Assembly: GCF_030272615.1 (NCBI RefSeq)
Contig: NC_081414.1
Span: forward strand, 522,909,637-522,947,136
DNA: 37,500 bases
Reading direction: 5' to 3'
DNA from: Cryptomeria japonica
Lineage: Eukaryota > Streptophyta > Pinopsida > Cupressales > Cupressaceae
The position numbers were made by a program, and so were the translations under genes. How positions within the stretch are numbered: the stretch's first letter is position 1; every line of letters begins with the position of its first letter. Below the pieces are notes generated by a model that was given only the letters and a program-made list of their open reading frames with translations, made no database searches and had not been told where the DNA came from. Positions 11,358 to 24,304 of this stretch are shown here, in pieces.

Positions 11358-12482
11358 CCACCTGCCTTGTTGAAATCTCCCCCCCGCCGTACTATCAAAA
11401 ACACTTCTGCCGCCTCCACTGCGAAAATCATAGATCCTGTGCCACTCCATGGTTGCCGCTCCCAAACCTGCTCAACAAAAAAAAATACAGAACACATGCA
11501 GAACAAGCCCTAACCCAATTTTCGGGTTAGGGCAAAACACACATGAATAATAAAAAAATAAACATGTGTGGGTTAAATAAAAAGTTAGGGTTTTACTACT
11601 TTATTATAAAAAACAATAAAAGGGGGGAAACCCTATTTGAATTTTGAATAGGGTGTTCCCCCATAGACTTTGAACAAGGTTATTTCTTTATTTGCCAACT
11701 CTTAATAATGTTTTATGGGGTTAGACATACCTGTGTATAATTGTATATATATAAAAATACATAGACATATATATATTTATATATATTTCTATACATAATG
11801 TTATATCTTCCTATAGAATAATACCTAGTTATATATGTAGTCATATATATATATGACATATAAATTAAGGTGTTAATTGGATTAATTAATTTAATAGTGA
11901 AATTTACTTTTGCTATTAAGTAGAGTTTGTCTTAGGGCTTTAATTAAAAGCTAGAATTAGAACCCTTTTTGGGTTTGATCTTTTGGGGGATGTAAAAATA
12001 AATTTTTGGAAATAGTTAGCCTTAGAGGATAGATTTTATTGGCCAACTTTAATAAAGTTTTATAGCACAATTTCATTATGGGATTAATCGACCCTAGAGT
12101 CATACTTTAGACAAATTATAATTATTGTTAATATAATAATAGGTTTTATAAAGCTAATTGCTAGGGCAAATTAATTTAATTCTTAGGCAATTAATAGGCT
12201 ATTTGAGATTAATAAAATCTCTTACAAATTAAATTAGAGATTTTGTTCAATGAGCTTAATTATTTATTAATTAAGGGAGATAATAATAATTTCTTTGGAG
12301 AATTAATATTCTGCTTTTAATTTAGATTATTTTTGCCTAATTGATTTAGTTGTTAGATTATCTCCAAACTTAGTTAAGACAAGACTGATTAATGCATTAT
12401 TTAGCAAATTTAGTTTTATTAGGTTAAGTTTAAAAAAGAAAAATTTACCTCGTTTGTGCCCAAAAGTTTGGGCATGACATTT

Positions 12483-12494
12483 TGGTATCAGAGC
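12483..12494 (+). promoter_or_regulatory. Primer-binding site (tRNA-iMet)
   Basis: TGGTATCAGAGC, the perfect complement of the plant initiator Met tRNA 3' end, begins three bases after the 5' LTR end. Confidence 0.93.
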
Positions 12495-12660
12495 AAGGTT
12501 TCCAACACTAGGAACCTTTCTCCATTACGTTTTGCTTTAATTATTTAATAAGCTAAATTATATTTGTTTTTATTTATTTATTATAGTTAATTTTAAATAA
12601 ATTTAATCTTTCTCCAAAAAATTATTTATTTATTTCATTTTATTTTATTTTCTTATAAGG

Positions 12661-15600
12661 ATGCCTCCAACTCCGTGAAAAGGTCGCAAACGTGGTAGAG
12701 GCCCTAGGTGTGAGCACATCACATGCAAAGAGGTCGATAGGGAGGAATTGGTTCTGGAAGGGAATCGAAAGGCTCCTCCTGAATGACCGGTTGGCCCAAA
12801 CCAAGACATCTTGTTAGCTCTACAAAACTTGATTGGCATAGTCCAGGATAGGCTTCCGATAGTGGATCATCATGTTGAAAACCAGAACTCAGGGAGCCAT
12901 AGAACAATAGAATAGGAACGGAGTAGGAGTCCTCCTCCTAATCCCGTAGAGAGTCAGGCTGGGCATGAGCCCGAGTTCATTCACCTACTAGCACCACCTC
13001 CAGTAGTAGCACCAGTGTATTATGAGAGGGTATGTCGGGATCCAGGGGATCTAATCAGAGAGGTTATGCGCCTCCAGCCACCATCTTTTGGGGGATCTAC
13101 CGACGGGGTAGAAGCGGAGGCATGACTTTTGAGCCTAGATAGGTACTTTGCATTGCGCTCCTACGAGAGCAATCTAAAGGCATGTGTAGCAGTCCACCTA
13201 TTGAGAGGAACGACCTCCACATGGTGGAGATGGGAGGAATATAAGTGTGGCTTAGTGGCAGATACTCTCACATGGGAGAGTTTCACAGAGAGATTCAAGG
13301 AGAGGTACTTATCAGAGCACTACAGACAGCGTAGGGTGGATGAGTTCCATGATCTCCAGCAGAAGGGTCTTTCAGTGACATAGTATGAGAGCAAGCTTTT
13401 TGAGCTCTTACCATACATGGACTACCTGAAAGATGAGAAGCTTCTCGTCAATCAATTTATCAAAGAGCTGAATGCCGACATAGAAGGACCGATGAGGATG
13501 GCCGCTCCGGGGAGCCTTCGGGTTGCTGTGGAGAAGGCTTTGATAGCAAAGGAGATTCAGGTCAGACCTTAGGACTCAAGGGATCGGTCCCAGAACCGTA
13601 ACCCTACACCCCAGACTTACGAGCTTTAGAAACCCCATTAGAAGGGTAACAACAGACACACATCGGGGTTCTCCAAACCCCCTCCTCCGTAGCAGTCATA
13701 GCAGAACCAGAGGTAGCGGCCTCTGCAGGGTTAGTAGGGCGTGAAGCCCAAACAGTGGCAGTCACAGGGTCAGAGGTGAGATCAGCAATCTCAGGCTCCT
13801 TACACACCTCCGGCAAGGACTCAACAGTCCTCCAGGGGTGGGTATAGTGGTTCTAGCAGAACAGGGGGACACTCTTTCTCCAGACCATAGGGCATGTAGT
13901 TTCAGGCACGTGGTGCTTGCTTCACATGTGGAGCCATGGGACACATGGCGAGAGAGTGTCCTCAGGGTCAGATGGCAGGCAGTCAGAGGATGACAACATC
14001 AGAGCTGACTGTTGGGTATATGGGCAAGTCCCATAGGGTCTTTGTAGCAGTTGACAACCACCAGGCAGAGCATCAGGCCATAGTTATTGAGGTTGCAGGT
14101 ATGATCAGAGGTAGCAGTGTATCTATATTATTTGATTCAGGAGCTACTGACTCTTTTATATCTCCATTGGTTGTGGAGCGTTACGGGCTAGTGGCAATTA
14201 GACAAGAGGTCAGTTGGGAAGTGGAGTTAGCTTCAGGGGCTAGGGTGTCAATGGAATCAGAGGTTAGGGGATGTCAGCTTCAAATTAGCAATACCACCAC
14301 TTTAGTAGACCTTAGAGTTACACCACTCAGATCATATGACATCATACTTGGCATGGATTGGCTTTATGCCCATAGAGCCAAGATGGATTGTCACTTGAAA
14401 AAGATTGAGTGTGAGGATGATCATGGTTCTCCCATAGTAATCACTAGAATTCAGAGACCCGTGTCTCTTCATATGATCTCCATAATGCAGCTTAAGCGGA
14501 GCATGTGAAAGGGATGCTAGTTATTTGCCATCACCATTAGTGATAGAGAAGAAGAAGATGAAAAGGAACCATCTATTGATGACCATCCTATCCTTAAGGG
14601 ATTTTCAAACGTATTTCCTTCAGAGTTACCCGGTATGCCACCCCGTAGAGAGATTGATTTTCATATAGACCTTGTGCCAGGAGCTGAGCCAGTTTCAAGA
14701 GCACCATATAGGATGACCACAAATGAGATTAATGAGCTCAAGATGCAGCTTGAGGAACTCCTAGAGAAGGGCCACATTCATCCTAGTGTATCCTCTTGGG
14801 GTGCACCAGTCATCTTCATGAAGAAGAAGGATGGATCTCTCTGATTATGTATAGATTACCGTCAGTTAAACAAAGTAACCATCAAGAACTGATATCCCTT
14901 GCCTAGGATTGACGATTTATTCAACCAACTTTAGGGTGCCAAAGTATTTTCCAAAATTGATCTGAAGTCAGGGTACCATCAGTTGAGGATAGTGGATAGT
15001 GATATCTACAAGACCGCATTTCGCACTAGATATGGCCACTATGAGTTCACTGTGGTTCCATTCGGTCTTACGAATGCCCCAACTGTTTTCATGAGTCTCG
15101 TGAATGGAGTATTTCGCACATTCCTTGACCATTTTGTGATTGTGTTTCTCGATGACATATTGGTATATTCACGGGATGAGAAGGAGCATGAGGAGCACCT
15201 GAGGCAGGTTTTGCAGTGTTTGAGGGATAATCAGTTGTATGGCAGTTTGTCAAAGTGTGCTTTCTTTAGAATAGAGGTCAAGTACCTTGGTCATGTTATA
15301 TCCGGTGATGGGATCTCAGTGGACCCATCAAAGGTCAGAGCCATTATGGATTGGCCAGTGCCAACTAGTGTGACAAAGGTTAGGAGCTTCATGGGCTTAG
15401 CAGGTTATTATCAATGTTTTGTTGAGGGATTCTCTAGAGTCACACATCCTATTACTTCTCTTCAGCATAAAGGGAAGAAATTTGAGTGGACGCAAAAGTG
15501 CGAGAAGGCTTTTCAGGAACTTAAGAAGGCACTTACTAGTGCACCTATCCTTGTAGTGCCAGATCCCTCAGCTGACTTCATGGTTTACACAGATGCTTCT

Positions 15601-17427
15601 CTAGGGGGTTTAGGAGTAGTCCTTATGCAGGATGGCAGAGCTATAGCTTTTGAGTCTAGGAAAATTAAGACTCACGAGCTTAATTACCCTACTCATGACC
15701 TTGAGCTTGCAGCAGTAGTGCATGCACTTGTGAGGTGGAGAAACTTCCTTTTAGGTCAACACTTTGAGCTACATTCAGACCATCAAAGCCTTCAGTACAT
15801 ATTCACTTAGCTGAATCTTAATGCACGTCAGAGGAGATGGATGGAATTCTTGTGCGAGTATGATTTTGACATTTACTACATCAAGGGGAAAGAAAACATA
15901 GTTGCAGATGCTTTGAGTAGGAGACATCATGAGGTATACACCATATCTATGGGCATGGATTTGAGAGATCGGATAATGCAGCAGTTGCCAGAGGATGGAT
16001 GGTATTTAGAGGTTTTCCAGGCTATATGATCTCAAGAAACTTTAGAAGGGAAATATGTGGATTTTTCCATAGAGTCCGATGGATTATTACGCCATAGAGG
16101 GCGCATCTATGTACCTTCTTCCGGGGGATTGTGGGAGTTCATTATCATGGAGGCTCATAGAGCTCCTTATGCGGCACATCCCGGAGTTAAGAAGATGCAT
16201 GCAGACTTGAGGCAGTTATATCATTGGCTAGGAATGCGACAACTTATTGCTAGGTTGGTAGCCCGATGCCTCAAGTGTCAGAGAGTCAAGGTGGAGCACC
16301 GCCATCTAGGTGGGTTGCTCCAATCTCATGCTATACCAGAGTGGAAGTGGGATACTATATCCATGGATTTCATCATTGGTCTCCCTATGTCATCTCATCG
16401 CCATGATGCCATCTTGGTAGTGGTTGACAAGTTGACCAAAGTGGCCCACTTTTCACCAGTTCATACTACCTTCACAACACCAGCAGTAGCACAGGTGTTC
16501 TTGTGAGACATTGTCAGACTTCATGGCATTCCATGCAAGATTATTTCTGATAAGGATTCCCTCTTCACTTCTTCCTTTTGGAAGGCATTACAGGCAGCTA
16601 TGGGCACCAAGCTCAATTTTAGTACAGCCTATCATCCAGAGATGGATGGTCAGACAGAGAGGGTTAATCAGGTGTTAGAGGATATGCTTCACATGTACAT
16701 CATGGATCACCCGACTAGATGGGAAGAGTACCTTCCCTTAGTGGAGTTTGCCTATAACAATGGGCATCACACATCTTTGGGGATGCCACCCTATCAGGCA
16801 TTATATGGCAGACCTTGTAGGACACCATTGAGTTGTGACCACATAGAGGACAAAGTTGCTATTGGTCCTGAGATAGTTCAGGATATGGAGCAGCAGGTGG
16901 ATTTGATTAGGCAACATCTTAGAGAGGCACAGGATAGACATAAGAAGTATGCAGATGTGAAGAGGATAGATCGTAGCTACTTGGTTGGAGATAGAGTCTT
17001 CTTGAGAGTGCGACTGCATAAGAGTCCAATCCATTATGGAAAGGGTTCTAAGCTTGCACCTCGATTTGTAGGACCATTTAAGATCCTTGAGAGGATAGGA
17101 CCACTTGCCTATCGTTTAGCATTGCCACCTAGCTTGTCGCACATCCACGATGTGTTTCATGTTTTAGTCTTGTGGAAATACATATATGATGAGTCTCATA
17201 TTCTAGATTGGGATGCCTTGCAGGTGGAGTCGGACGAGCAACTATCTTTGGAGCCCATTCACATTTTGGCATGCCGGACGTTGGCCCTTTGAGGTTGAGA
17301 GTTGGACAAGGTTAGGGTCCAGTGGGATTGCTATGATGAGGTTACAGCTTCATGGGAGGATGCAGCACGTATGAGATCACAGTACCCCCACCCTTTTGAT
17401 GAACTCCAGGAGGAAGTTCATGCCTAG
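12661..17427 (+). pseudogene. Ty3/gypsy gag-pol polyprotein, single frame with 26 stops
   Basis: ATG 12661 opens a frame of 1,588 codons ending at TAG 17425-17427, with no frameshift. Residue landmarks: gag core about 150-260 (W-rich, around LDRYFALRSYE), CCHC knuckle Cys420-Cys423-His428-Cys433, protease Asp-Ser-Gly-Ala at 492-495, reverse transcriptase with FLDD at 829-832, RNase H with catalytic Asp978 (YTDAS), integrase HHCC (His1166, His1173, Cys1203, Cys1206) and catalytic Asp1236, Asp1297, Glu1333 (spacing 35), then a chromodomain-like tail about 1547-1585 with SWEDAARMR. Gag would package RNA and pol would copy and insert it. Internal stops: TGA at 12676, 12784, 13123, 13777, 14506, 14842, 14890, 16027, 16504, 17290 and 17296; TAG at 12913, 13381, 13570, 13627, 13639, 13690, 13699, 13714, 13732, 13735, 13888, 13897, 14518, 14932 and 15808. 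All inspected catalytic residues survive, so inactivation is mainly by these nonsense changes. Confidence 0.93.
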
Positions 17428-17437
17428 AGGGGGAGGG
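17425..17437 (+). promoter_or_regulatory. Polypurine tract
   Basis: AGAGGGGGAGGG sits immediately before the 3' LTR at 17438 and overlaps the gag-pol stop codon. It would prime plus-strand DNA synthesis. Confidence 0.85.
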
Positions 17438-20400
17438 TGTGAGGCCCTACCCCGACTAATCCTAGCATTTTTGTTATTTTCATGATGAGAGTATTATGGA
17501 TGCTTTTTTTTTTTATGCATTATGGATTTGGAACTTATATGATTCCATGATTTGGATAACATTGACGTATATTGATCCTTCATTTTTATGCATTATGGAT
17601 ATGAAACTTTATATGATGCTAGAATAGAATTACCTTGAGATGATGTATGTCATTATTGGATTTGTAGGACTTCTTTATGATGATAGAAATAGGAGGCTTA
17701 TAATATGAATGGATCAATTTTGAGGATTATGATAATTGCTTATGTGGATCAATTGGGATATATGAGATATTGATTTATTACTGTCAATTGTATGAGTGTT
17801 TGATGTGTATTCAAATTCATGTGTTTAATAATATATTTGTGGTTATTTGGAATTACTAATGTGTAAATTGAGATGCACAGGAAAATTATCCATGTGACCA
17901 TGGAAGTAATATGGAGAACCAAACCTAGACCTATGTACGTTTGTAAAGCCAGGGGTTGTCTATTTGGAGAGACAACGCCCCATTTGTATAGTATTTTATT
18001 TGTGAAAGTAAATGGTGCATGTGTGTTAAATTGATTTTATTAGTTTGTGTAATCCAACAAGAGACAAATTCCATGTGTGATTTTTATAATGTATTTTATT
18101 GTGTCACTTGACACATGTGCTGATTAGTGTCATTGATTTTGACTTGTCTCTTGGAGGGATTTTGTTTCTACCAAAGCCATTTCAAACATTTGAGTGTTGT
18201 CCCAAATTTGCCTTGGGTAGGGAGTCTTGGGAGTGGTCAACTCAGGTTTGACCCGTAGGTTAACTTTAGTTGGGTTTCTAAGGGGTCAAATGGACTCCTA
18301 GGGTTAGTTTTAGGGCTTTTCCAAAGGTCCAAAGGGTATACCTATGGGTTAGGGGTATTTTTAAACATGTGACTACTCCCATGTGACTATTTAGTCACCT
18401 CAAAAAGTGCTCTTTCCAAGGTGAGCGAAACTTCAACTTAGAAGGTTCCTCCTAGGATAGACAACCTTCCCTTTTGGTGTCAGACTCTCCTCCCCATCCT
18501 CTCTTACCTTTTCTCTTTCCAGTTTTCGCAACATGTAAGAGGTTGGGAAGACCAACCAATGGGAACTCTCACTCTATCCAAGGGGTTGGGAAGAGTGAGA
18601 GAGGCCTTCTTAGGCAAGGATTAGGGACTTAGTGAGTTAATCACCCACTCTCCATTGTTGGAGATCATGTAAATTTTGAAGAATAGTTGTAGGATGGAAT
18701 TTTTGGCCAAGTGTTGGTGAAGAGATTGTGTGGATTTGGGCTGCTCATCCCTAACTAGATCTATCAAAACCTTTGGGCAGATTAAGGTTGGTTCTTACTC
18801 TCTTTTTGTGTATGTTGTATATGTATGTTTGAAGAAATTCTTGTATGAAGAAGTTGTTATATGTATTTTACTTTGTGGAAGAAAATGTAATTTTTCCCTT
18901 TGTTCCTTTTTATGATTTTCTTGTATTGGGAGTGTCCAAGGCCTTCTACTCTTGGGAGAGTAGGATGGTCTTGGGGTGGAAGAAGTATGACAGCCTTGGG
19001 TGAGAGGCTCTCCTTTATGGAGAGTGATCTCAAGGGTCATGTCCTTTGTGACCCTAGTTGCATAGCCTTGTGTATGCATTTGGGGGTCATAAGGAGAGAT
19101 GATATGGCTTATATGCCTTTGGGGGGCATAAGGATGTGGGGATGTATTTTTGTTGTATTTGGTTTCCATGAGGTAGCTTGAGATGTTCCATGCTTCCAGT
19201 CTCCCCAATGGTATTTGGCCCAATTCCACTCGTGGAATAGCATCACAAGTTGTGGTGAAGTGTAGCCTTGGTTGGGAAAATTGTTTGTTGTGTGTTTACC
19301 CCTTTGCTTGTTGTGGTTTTTTGTGTGTAACCCTTCTAGTGCTTGGTTCTCCAAGCTCGGGGGTGGCTTCTAGTAAGCCTAGGCTGGGAGGTGAGCACTC
19401 CATGGTCAAGCCTTATATTTTATTTGCAGGTTGCTTGGGATGGGAAGGAAAAAAAAAAAAAAAGAAAGATATAAGTTGCTGGTTTTTACTTGAGTTGCAA
19501 AAAAGATTAGGGAAAAGAGAAGATGTATTTATGTTGCAGCTTTGTAAAGAAAAGCCAAATGTTGTATTTATTTTCCAAAAGCAAAGAAATGTATGTATTT
19601 TATTCTAAGTTCTTATTCAATGTAAGGGGGAGACTAGTAGGGTTTTCAAACCCTTTTGTAATGTCATCTACATTGTATTCTAAATATGCTTAAAGAAATG
19701 CATTATTCTACTTAGTTATTTTTGCAAAAATGAAATGTATGAGTTTTATTAAGTCCTATAGTTACCAAAAATAAAGTTGTTGCATTCATGTTATTTTTGA
19801 AATTTAACGTTCTTTTATTCCCTCATGCAATAAAATTATGGGAATGGGAAAAGCATGCATATAGACCTCTTGAGCTAAATACAAATACAAATTGTGTTAA
19901 ATAGGTTTAATACATCAATTTTTAAGTTGATTTTAAATATTTCTAGGCTATTGTAGTTGCTGTTAAAAATTACTGCATTCTGTCATTTTATCTATTGCAG
20001 AATATATAATCTAGTTTATTTCATTCTGTCACTTATTTATTGCAGAAAATGTATTTAGAATTAAGAAGTCATCTATTTCTAAAGTTAGCATTAGATAAAA
20101 GAAGAAAAAATGGAGTGGAATGCATTATTCTAAATCTACTAGCTTGCTGTTTGTGATTTAATTAAAATGAAATAGTTGTAGATTGTCTTAAGCAATGAAA
20201 ATATAGTATATTTCTAGAGCATTCTCATATATTTTAAAACTTAAGAAAAATAAAATAATCTCCTTGGTCGTCACTGCGAGCCGCGCCCCGCAGGGACACC
20301 ACGGAACCACTATAGGCCGTGCCCTTAAGGGACGCCTCGACATCACTGTGGGCCGTGGCCTGTAGTGGCGCCTCGGCGCCGCTGCAGGAGGCCCTGCCTG

Positions 20401-21246
20401 CCCTGTGAAAATCCCCCCCCGTGCTATCAAAAACACATCTGCTGCCTCCACTGCGAAAATCACAGACCCTGTGCCACTCCATGGTAGCCACTCCCAAACC
20501 TGCTCAACAAGAAAAAATACAGAACACGTGCACAACAAGCCCTAACCCAATTTTGGGGTTAGGGCAAAACACACATGAATAATAAAAAAATAAACATGTG
20601 TGGGTTAAATAAAAAGTTAGGGTTTTACTACTTTATTATAAAAAAAAAATAAAAGGGGGGAAACCCTATTCGAATTTTGAATAGGGTGTTCCCCCATAGA
20701 CTTTGAACAAGGTTATTTCTTTATTTGTCAACTCTTAATAATCTTTGGGAATAGGATGTAAAAATAAATTTTTGGAAATAGTTAGCCTTAGAGGATAGAT
20801 TTTATTGGCCAACTTTAATAAAGTTTTATAGCACAATTTCATTATGGGATTAATCGACCCTAGAGTCATACTTTAGACAAATTATAATTATTGTTAATAT
20901 AATAATAGGTTTTATAAAGCTAATTGCTAGGGCAAATTAATTTAATTCTTAGGCAATTAATAGGCTATTTGAGATTAATAAAATCTCTTAGAAAATTAAA
21001 TTAGAGATTTTGTTCAATGAGTTTAATTATTTTTTAATTAAGGGAGATAATAATAATTTCTTTGGAGAATTAATATTCCGCTTTTAATTTAGATTATTTT
21101 CGCCTAATTGATTTAGTTGTTAGATTTTCTCCAAACTTAGTTAAGACAAGACTGATTAATGCGTTATTTAGCAAATTTAGTTTTATTAGGTTAAGTTTTT
21201 TTTAAAAAAAATTACCCCGTTTGTGCCCAAAAGTTTGGGCATGACA
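17438..21246 (+). repeat. 3' LTR of chromovirus-like element (3,809 bp)
   Basis: It aligns throughout with 8000-12479 except for two missing segments and one repeat-unit difference. By eye, base differences are scattered and few, consistent with later insertion than the outer element. It ends GGGCATGACA at 21246. Confidence 0.92.
20272..20393. repeat. GC-rich 36-bp minisatellite in 3' LTR
   Basis: Three units start at 20272 (CACTGCGAGCC), 20308 (CACTATAGGCC) and 20344 (CACTGTGGGCC), exactly 36 bp apart, ending in GCCGCTGCAGGAGGCC. The 5' LTR carries a different set of units at the matching place. Confidence 0.8.
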
Positions 21247-21513
21247 ATATACAATATCAAATTACATGTTGGCTAGATAACATAAATGCATAAACATTAA
21301 AATCAATTGCCGATGTTGGATCCAAGATATGTCAGCCTCCAATACCAATAGCCTTTACTAAACCATGTCATCTTGCATTGTCGGTGTTGGTGTAGTATAT
21401 GTAAAGTGTCTGCCGGTACATCATAGGATCAAAACATGAAGCCGAAACACAAAATCATGTTGCCATCAATGACAACATAGAGAAACCAACCAATAGAGTG
21501 TCATTTGCCAACA
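21247..21513 (-). repeat. 5' LTR of the non-autonomous element (copy B), distal part
   Basis: From 21247 (ATATA, second target copy) the sequence resumes the LTR collinear with 2050-2354 of copy A: CAATATCAAATTACATG, AACATAAATGCATAAAC and CAATAGAGTGTCA are shared. It ends TTTGCCAACA at 21513. A segment of about 50 bases after TTGCATTGTCGGTG in copy A is missing here. Confidence 0.85.
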
Positions 21514-21518
21514 TCCTA
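21514..21518. repeat. Target-site duplication TCCTA, right copy
   Basis: It matches 1394-1398 and directly follows the outer element's LTR end. Confidence 0.8.
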
Positions 21519-22282
21519 TTCATGTCATGTCGAACCATCTTAATTATAACCTTCTTCTAGTTAGACCGTGGATTCATGCTATGAAATTAGTCTCTTCTAC
21601 ACTTCATCACACAATCCAATTCATATATAATAGTGAACTTCACTCAATAAAGGATGATTCTAATTTTACTTATGATGAAGTGGGATATATTCCCCCCTTT
21701 AGTACTATGATTCCTTCAGCAACACCATCTCCTATCAATGATACTTATAAAAAAAGAAATTGGGGTACAAGAGACTTTACACCCTCCTCCAATGGATACA
21801 TTACCCCTCAATCTAAGATTGAAGTCTTCACAAAGACTTTTGTGTCTTTTATCCAAGCTTCTAAACCAATATCCACTTCTCCTAACACATGTCTTGATAA
21901 TAGAAAATACAATGGACGAGTTCTAAGATGTGTGCAATAAAGTCTTAAAAGTCATGAGAAATTACACTTTCCTTTGTCAACATCTTATTTTTCGTTGTCT
22001 TGTAAATCCACATTTTTTCATTCTAATTTTGAGTTACAACAAGAAAATGTGTTGAGCGATCTTCTAAATTCCAACTTAATATCTCCTCTTTGTCCTAAAT
22101 GAAGAAGAAAACATAAACAACATTCTCAAAATTCTTCTTTTTGTAAATATCATCAAATCCATGGCCATTCTACTAATGAGTGTCAAGCTTTGAAAACAAA
22201 AATACAATATTTCTTTGATTTAGGCATTATAGAAATAACATCTAACAATGAATGGCATGTTCATTATGATCATTTAAAATAG
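21519..22282 (+). pseudogene. gypsy-1 protease-region continuation and knuckle-like segment
   Basis: The frame continues in phase from the left fragment: LNYNLLLVRPWIHAM is the LLGRPW motif of gypsy protease C-termini. It runs to TAA 21938, then TGA 22100, then TAG 22280, always in one phase. After a Ser/Asn/Lys-rich linker it contains FCKYHQIHGHSTNEC, a CxxH...H...C cluster like the gag C-terminal knuckle of Tat-group elements, followed by a QALKTKIQYFFDLG helix. In ordinary elements that knuckle precedes the protease, so the order is odd. No reverse transcriptase follows. Function in this copy is lost. Confidence 0.65.
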
Positions 22283-24304
22283 CATTCAAGTTCCTATTAT
22301 GTTGCTCCTCACTATGTGACATTGTTAGCCTACTTCTTGGGGGCTCTTTGTCATTCATGGTGGTACAATTTTAGGTGCAATCATACTTAGTGAGCAATGT
22401 AATAGTCTATTTATTCTTGCCTCTATGCTTGGGGGGCAATAATTTTCCCTTTCTTCTTTCTCAAGTTTCACTATCCTCTTTATGGAGTGCATTATTCATA
22501 AACTTGATGTCCTTTCTTGCATGGAGTTTTCCTTCATGCGAGTGCATGTCTATTCCATGACTGGGATCTTCTCCTTGCTTGAAACAATACGTGTATTATG
22601 AACAATCTCTCCTCGAAGAACTTTTGTGAACCTTCTTCTTCCCCTTTCTCTCTCTTTGAAACTTACCTCATCTATTGTGTTATTCATAACTTGATGTCCT
22701 TTCTTGAATGGAGTTATCCTTCATGCGAGCGCATGTCTAGTCCTTGGTTAGGATGTATTCTTTGCTTCAGATGGTATGTATTTTATGAGTAATATCTCTT
22801 TAGAAGTTGTGTAATTCTTCTCATTGTCCTACACTTGGGGGCAATGATCTCTCTCCCTCTCTCTTTTTCTAAGGATCCACTTTTCCCTATAGTGTGGATG
22901 GTGTGAGTATTATTAATTGATGTCACTCCTTGTGTGTAATTGTTGGTTGTTTTCTCAAGGATTCTTTCTTATACAAGAGGTGTAAGTCTTTGAATACAAC
23001 ATCTTTCACACTTGGTAATGTACATATATAATAAATCCACCCATCCCCTATAGGGCTAAAGTGTGTCATCCTTCATCAAGAATCTCTTTACCCTAGCAAT
23101 AGTATGAAGGATCAAATTCTTGTTCTCTCCTTTTCTTTGTTCTAGAAGATGTTATATTTGTCTAAGACAACTTTTCTTGGAGGAAGATTCCTTTTGAACA
23201 AAGATCTCTTCTTCTCCAAGGATCTCCTTTATACTTACAACAAGATATCTCTTTTCAACTATCTTATCCTTTCTTGAAGAGTATTCCCTCTTTTGTTTGG
23301 ATTTATGATATTGTTTCATAGCGGACATCTCCTTTGTGATGAAGGTAGGTATCCTTGTTCTACTTTCCTTAAGATATCAACATCAACCTATGTTGACATC
23401 TTAAGGGGGGGACACCCACACTGCTCCTTTGTACTATACTTCTCTTATGCATTGTATAGTGGGACACTCTTGGAACTAGAGCACAGACTCTTAGAGAAAT
23501 ATGTCATCACTTTTCTTTTCTACAGCGAGTCATTCTTGGAACCAGAGCACAAACTCTTAGAGTGAGATGATGCCACTTTTCTCTTATGCAGGGTGATTAT
23601 TCTCGGAACTAGAGAACAAACTCCTAGAGAGAGATCGCACCTTTCTTGACACTTGTATTATATATCTTATACAAGTTGTAGCGTACTTAGGCATAGAATC
23701 CTATGAGGCAGTTCAAACCTCACTTGCTTACACACACATGAGGTTGGGTGGAATTAATGGTGTTCTCACTCTCCTCCCTTGCATGGATCACCCAGATAGA
23801 CTCTGGGGGATAGACTTCCATGTCCTTCTCTCCATGGATCACCTAGTTCTAGGGGCGAGATGTCCATGGTTTCTCTCTTCTTCACCTTTCTTCTCATGGA
23901 TCACCAAAGTGTGTATTCGTGTCCTCTCACTCCTTCCTCTCATTAACCCATAGTTTTACTATTGATGGTTCATGGATGATGTCATATTTTCTCTTTTATG
24001 TGATTATATGTGTTCATGAAGTGGCATTCAATGTTTTAATAATGATATTAGTTGATTGAGACATTTTTCATAACGAGGTCTCTTCCACTAGTTGAGTTGA
24101 GGTCTTAAGATATTAGCTTTTGTTGCATGCCTTTTTATGTGCACTTCAATATGTTTGAGTGAGTTAAGATCCTAATATTGGGGGCTTTGTTCCTCGAGAT
24201 TAGTGACATCTTATACTCCTTGTGATCTTGCTCCGCATCTCTCATCTTCATCTCTCTCTTTATTATACTTTATCGACAGTATTGGCGTAAACCTTACTCC
24301 CGCT
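22283..24304 (+). other. Noncoding interior of gypsy-1 with short tandem repeats and G-tracts
   Basis: No frame shows reverse transcriptase, RNase H or integrase motifs, so gypsy-1 looks non-autonomous. TTGGGGGC or a one-base variant recurs at 22337, 22429, 22835 and 24178, resembling the polypurine tract at 24305. ATTCATAA(A)CTTGATGTCC-type blocks repeat at about 22494-22556 and 22682-22743. The words CATGGATCACC recur at about 23780, 23832 and 23895. The DNA is CT-rich on the plus strand. Confidence 0.6.
23440..23660. repeat. Three tandem copies of a 66-67-bp unit
   Basis: The core TGGAACTAGAGCACA-like word occurs at 23471, 23537 and 23604, each followed by A(A/G)ACTC(T/C)TAGAG. The spacing is 66 and 67 bp, with a CTTTTCT-rich link between units. 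Confidence 0.85.

Noticed and set aside
12483-12494. tRNA gene suggested by the TGGTATCAGAGC word
   Set aside because: Only the 12-base primer-binding site is present; no cloverleaf surrounds it.
13690-13897. Programmed TAG readthrough or stop-codon reassignment in gag-pol
   Set aside because: Both TAG and TGA occur at many sites, and both also break other elements in the window; decay explains them better than recoding.
13129-17292. Separate genes for each open piece of the chromovirus-like polyprotein
   Set aside because: All pieces share one phase with single-base nonsense changes between them, so they are one dead gag-pol frame.
22494-22743. CRISPR-like spaced repeats
   Set aside because: There are only two or three long imperfect units with no uniform spacer, in plant retroelement DNA.
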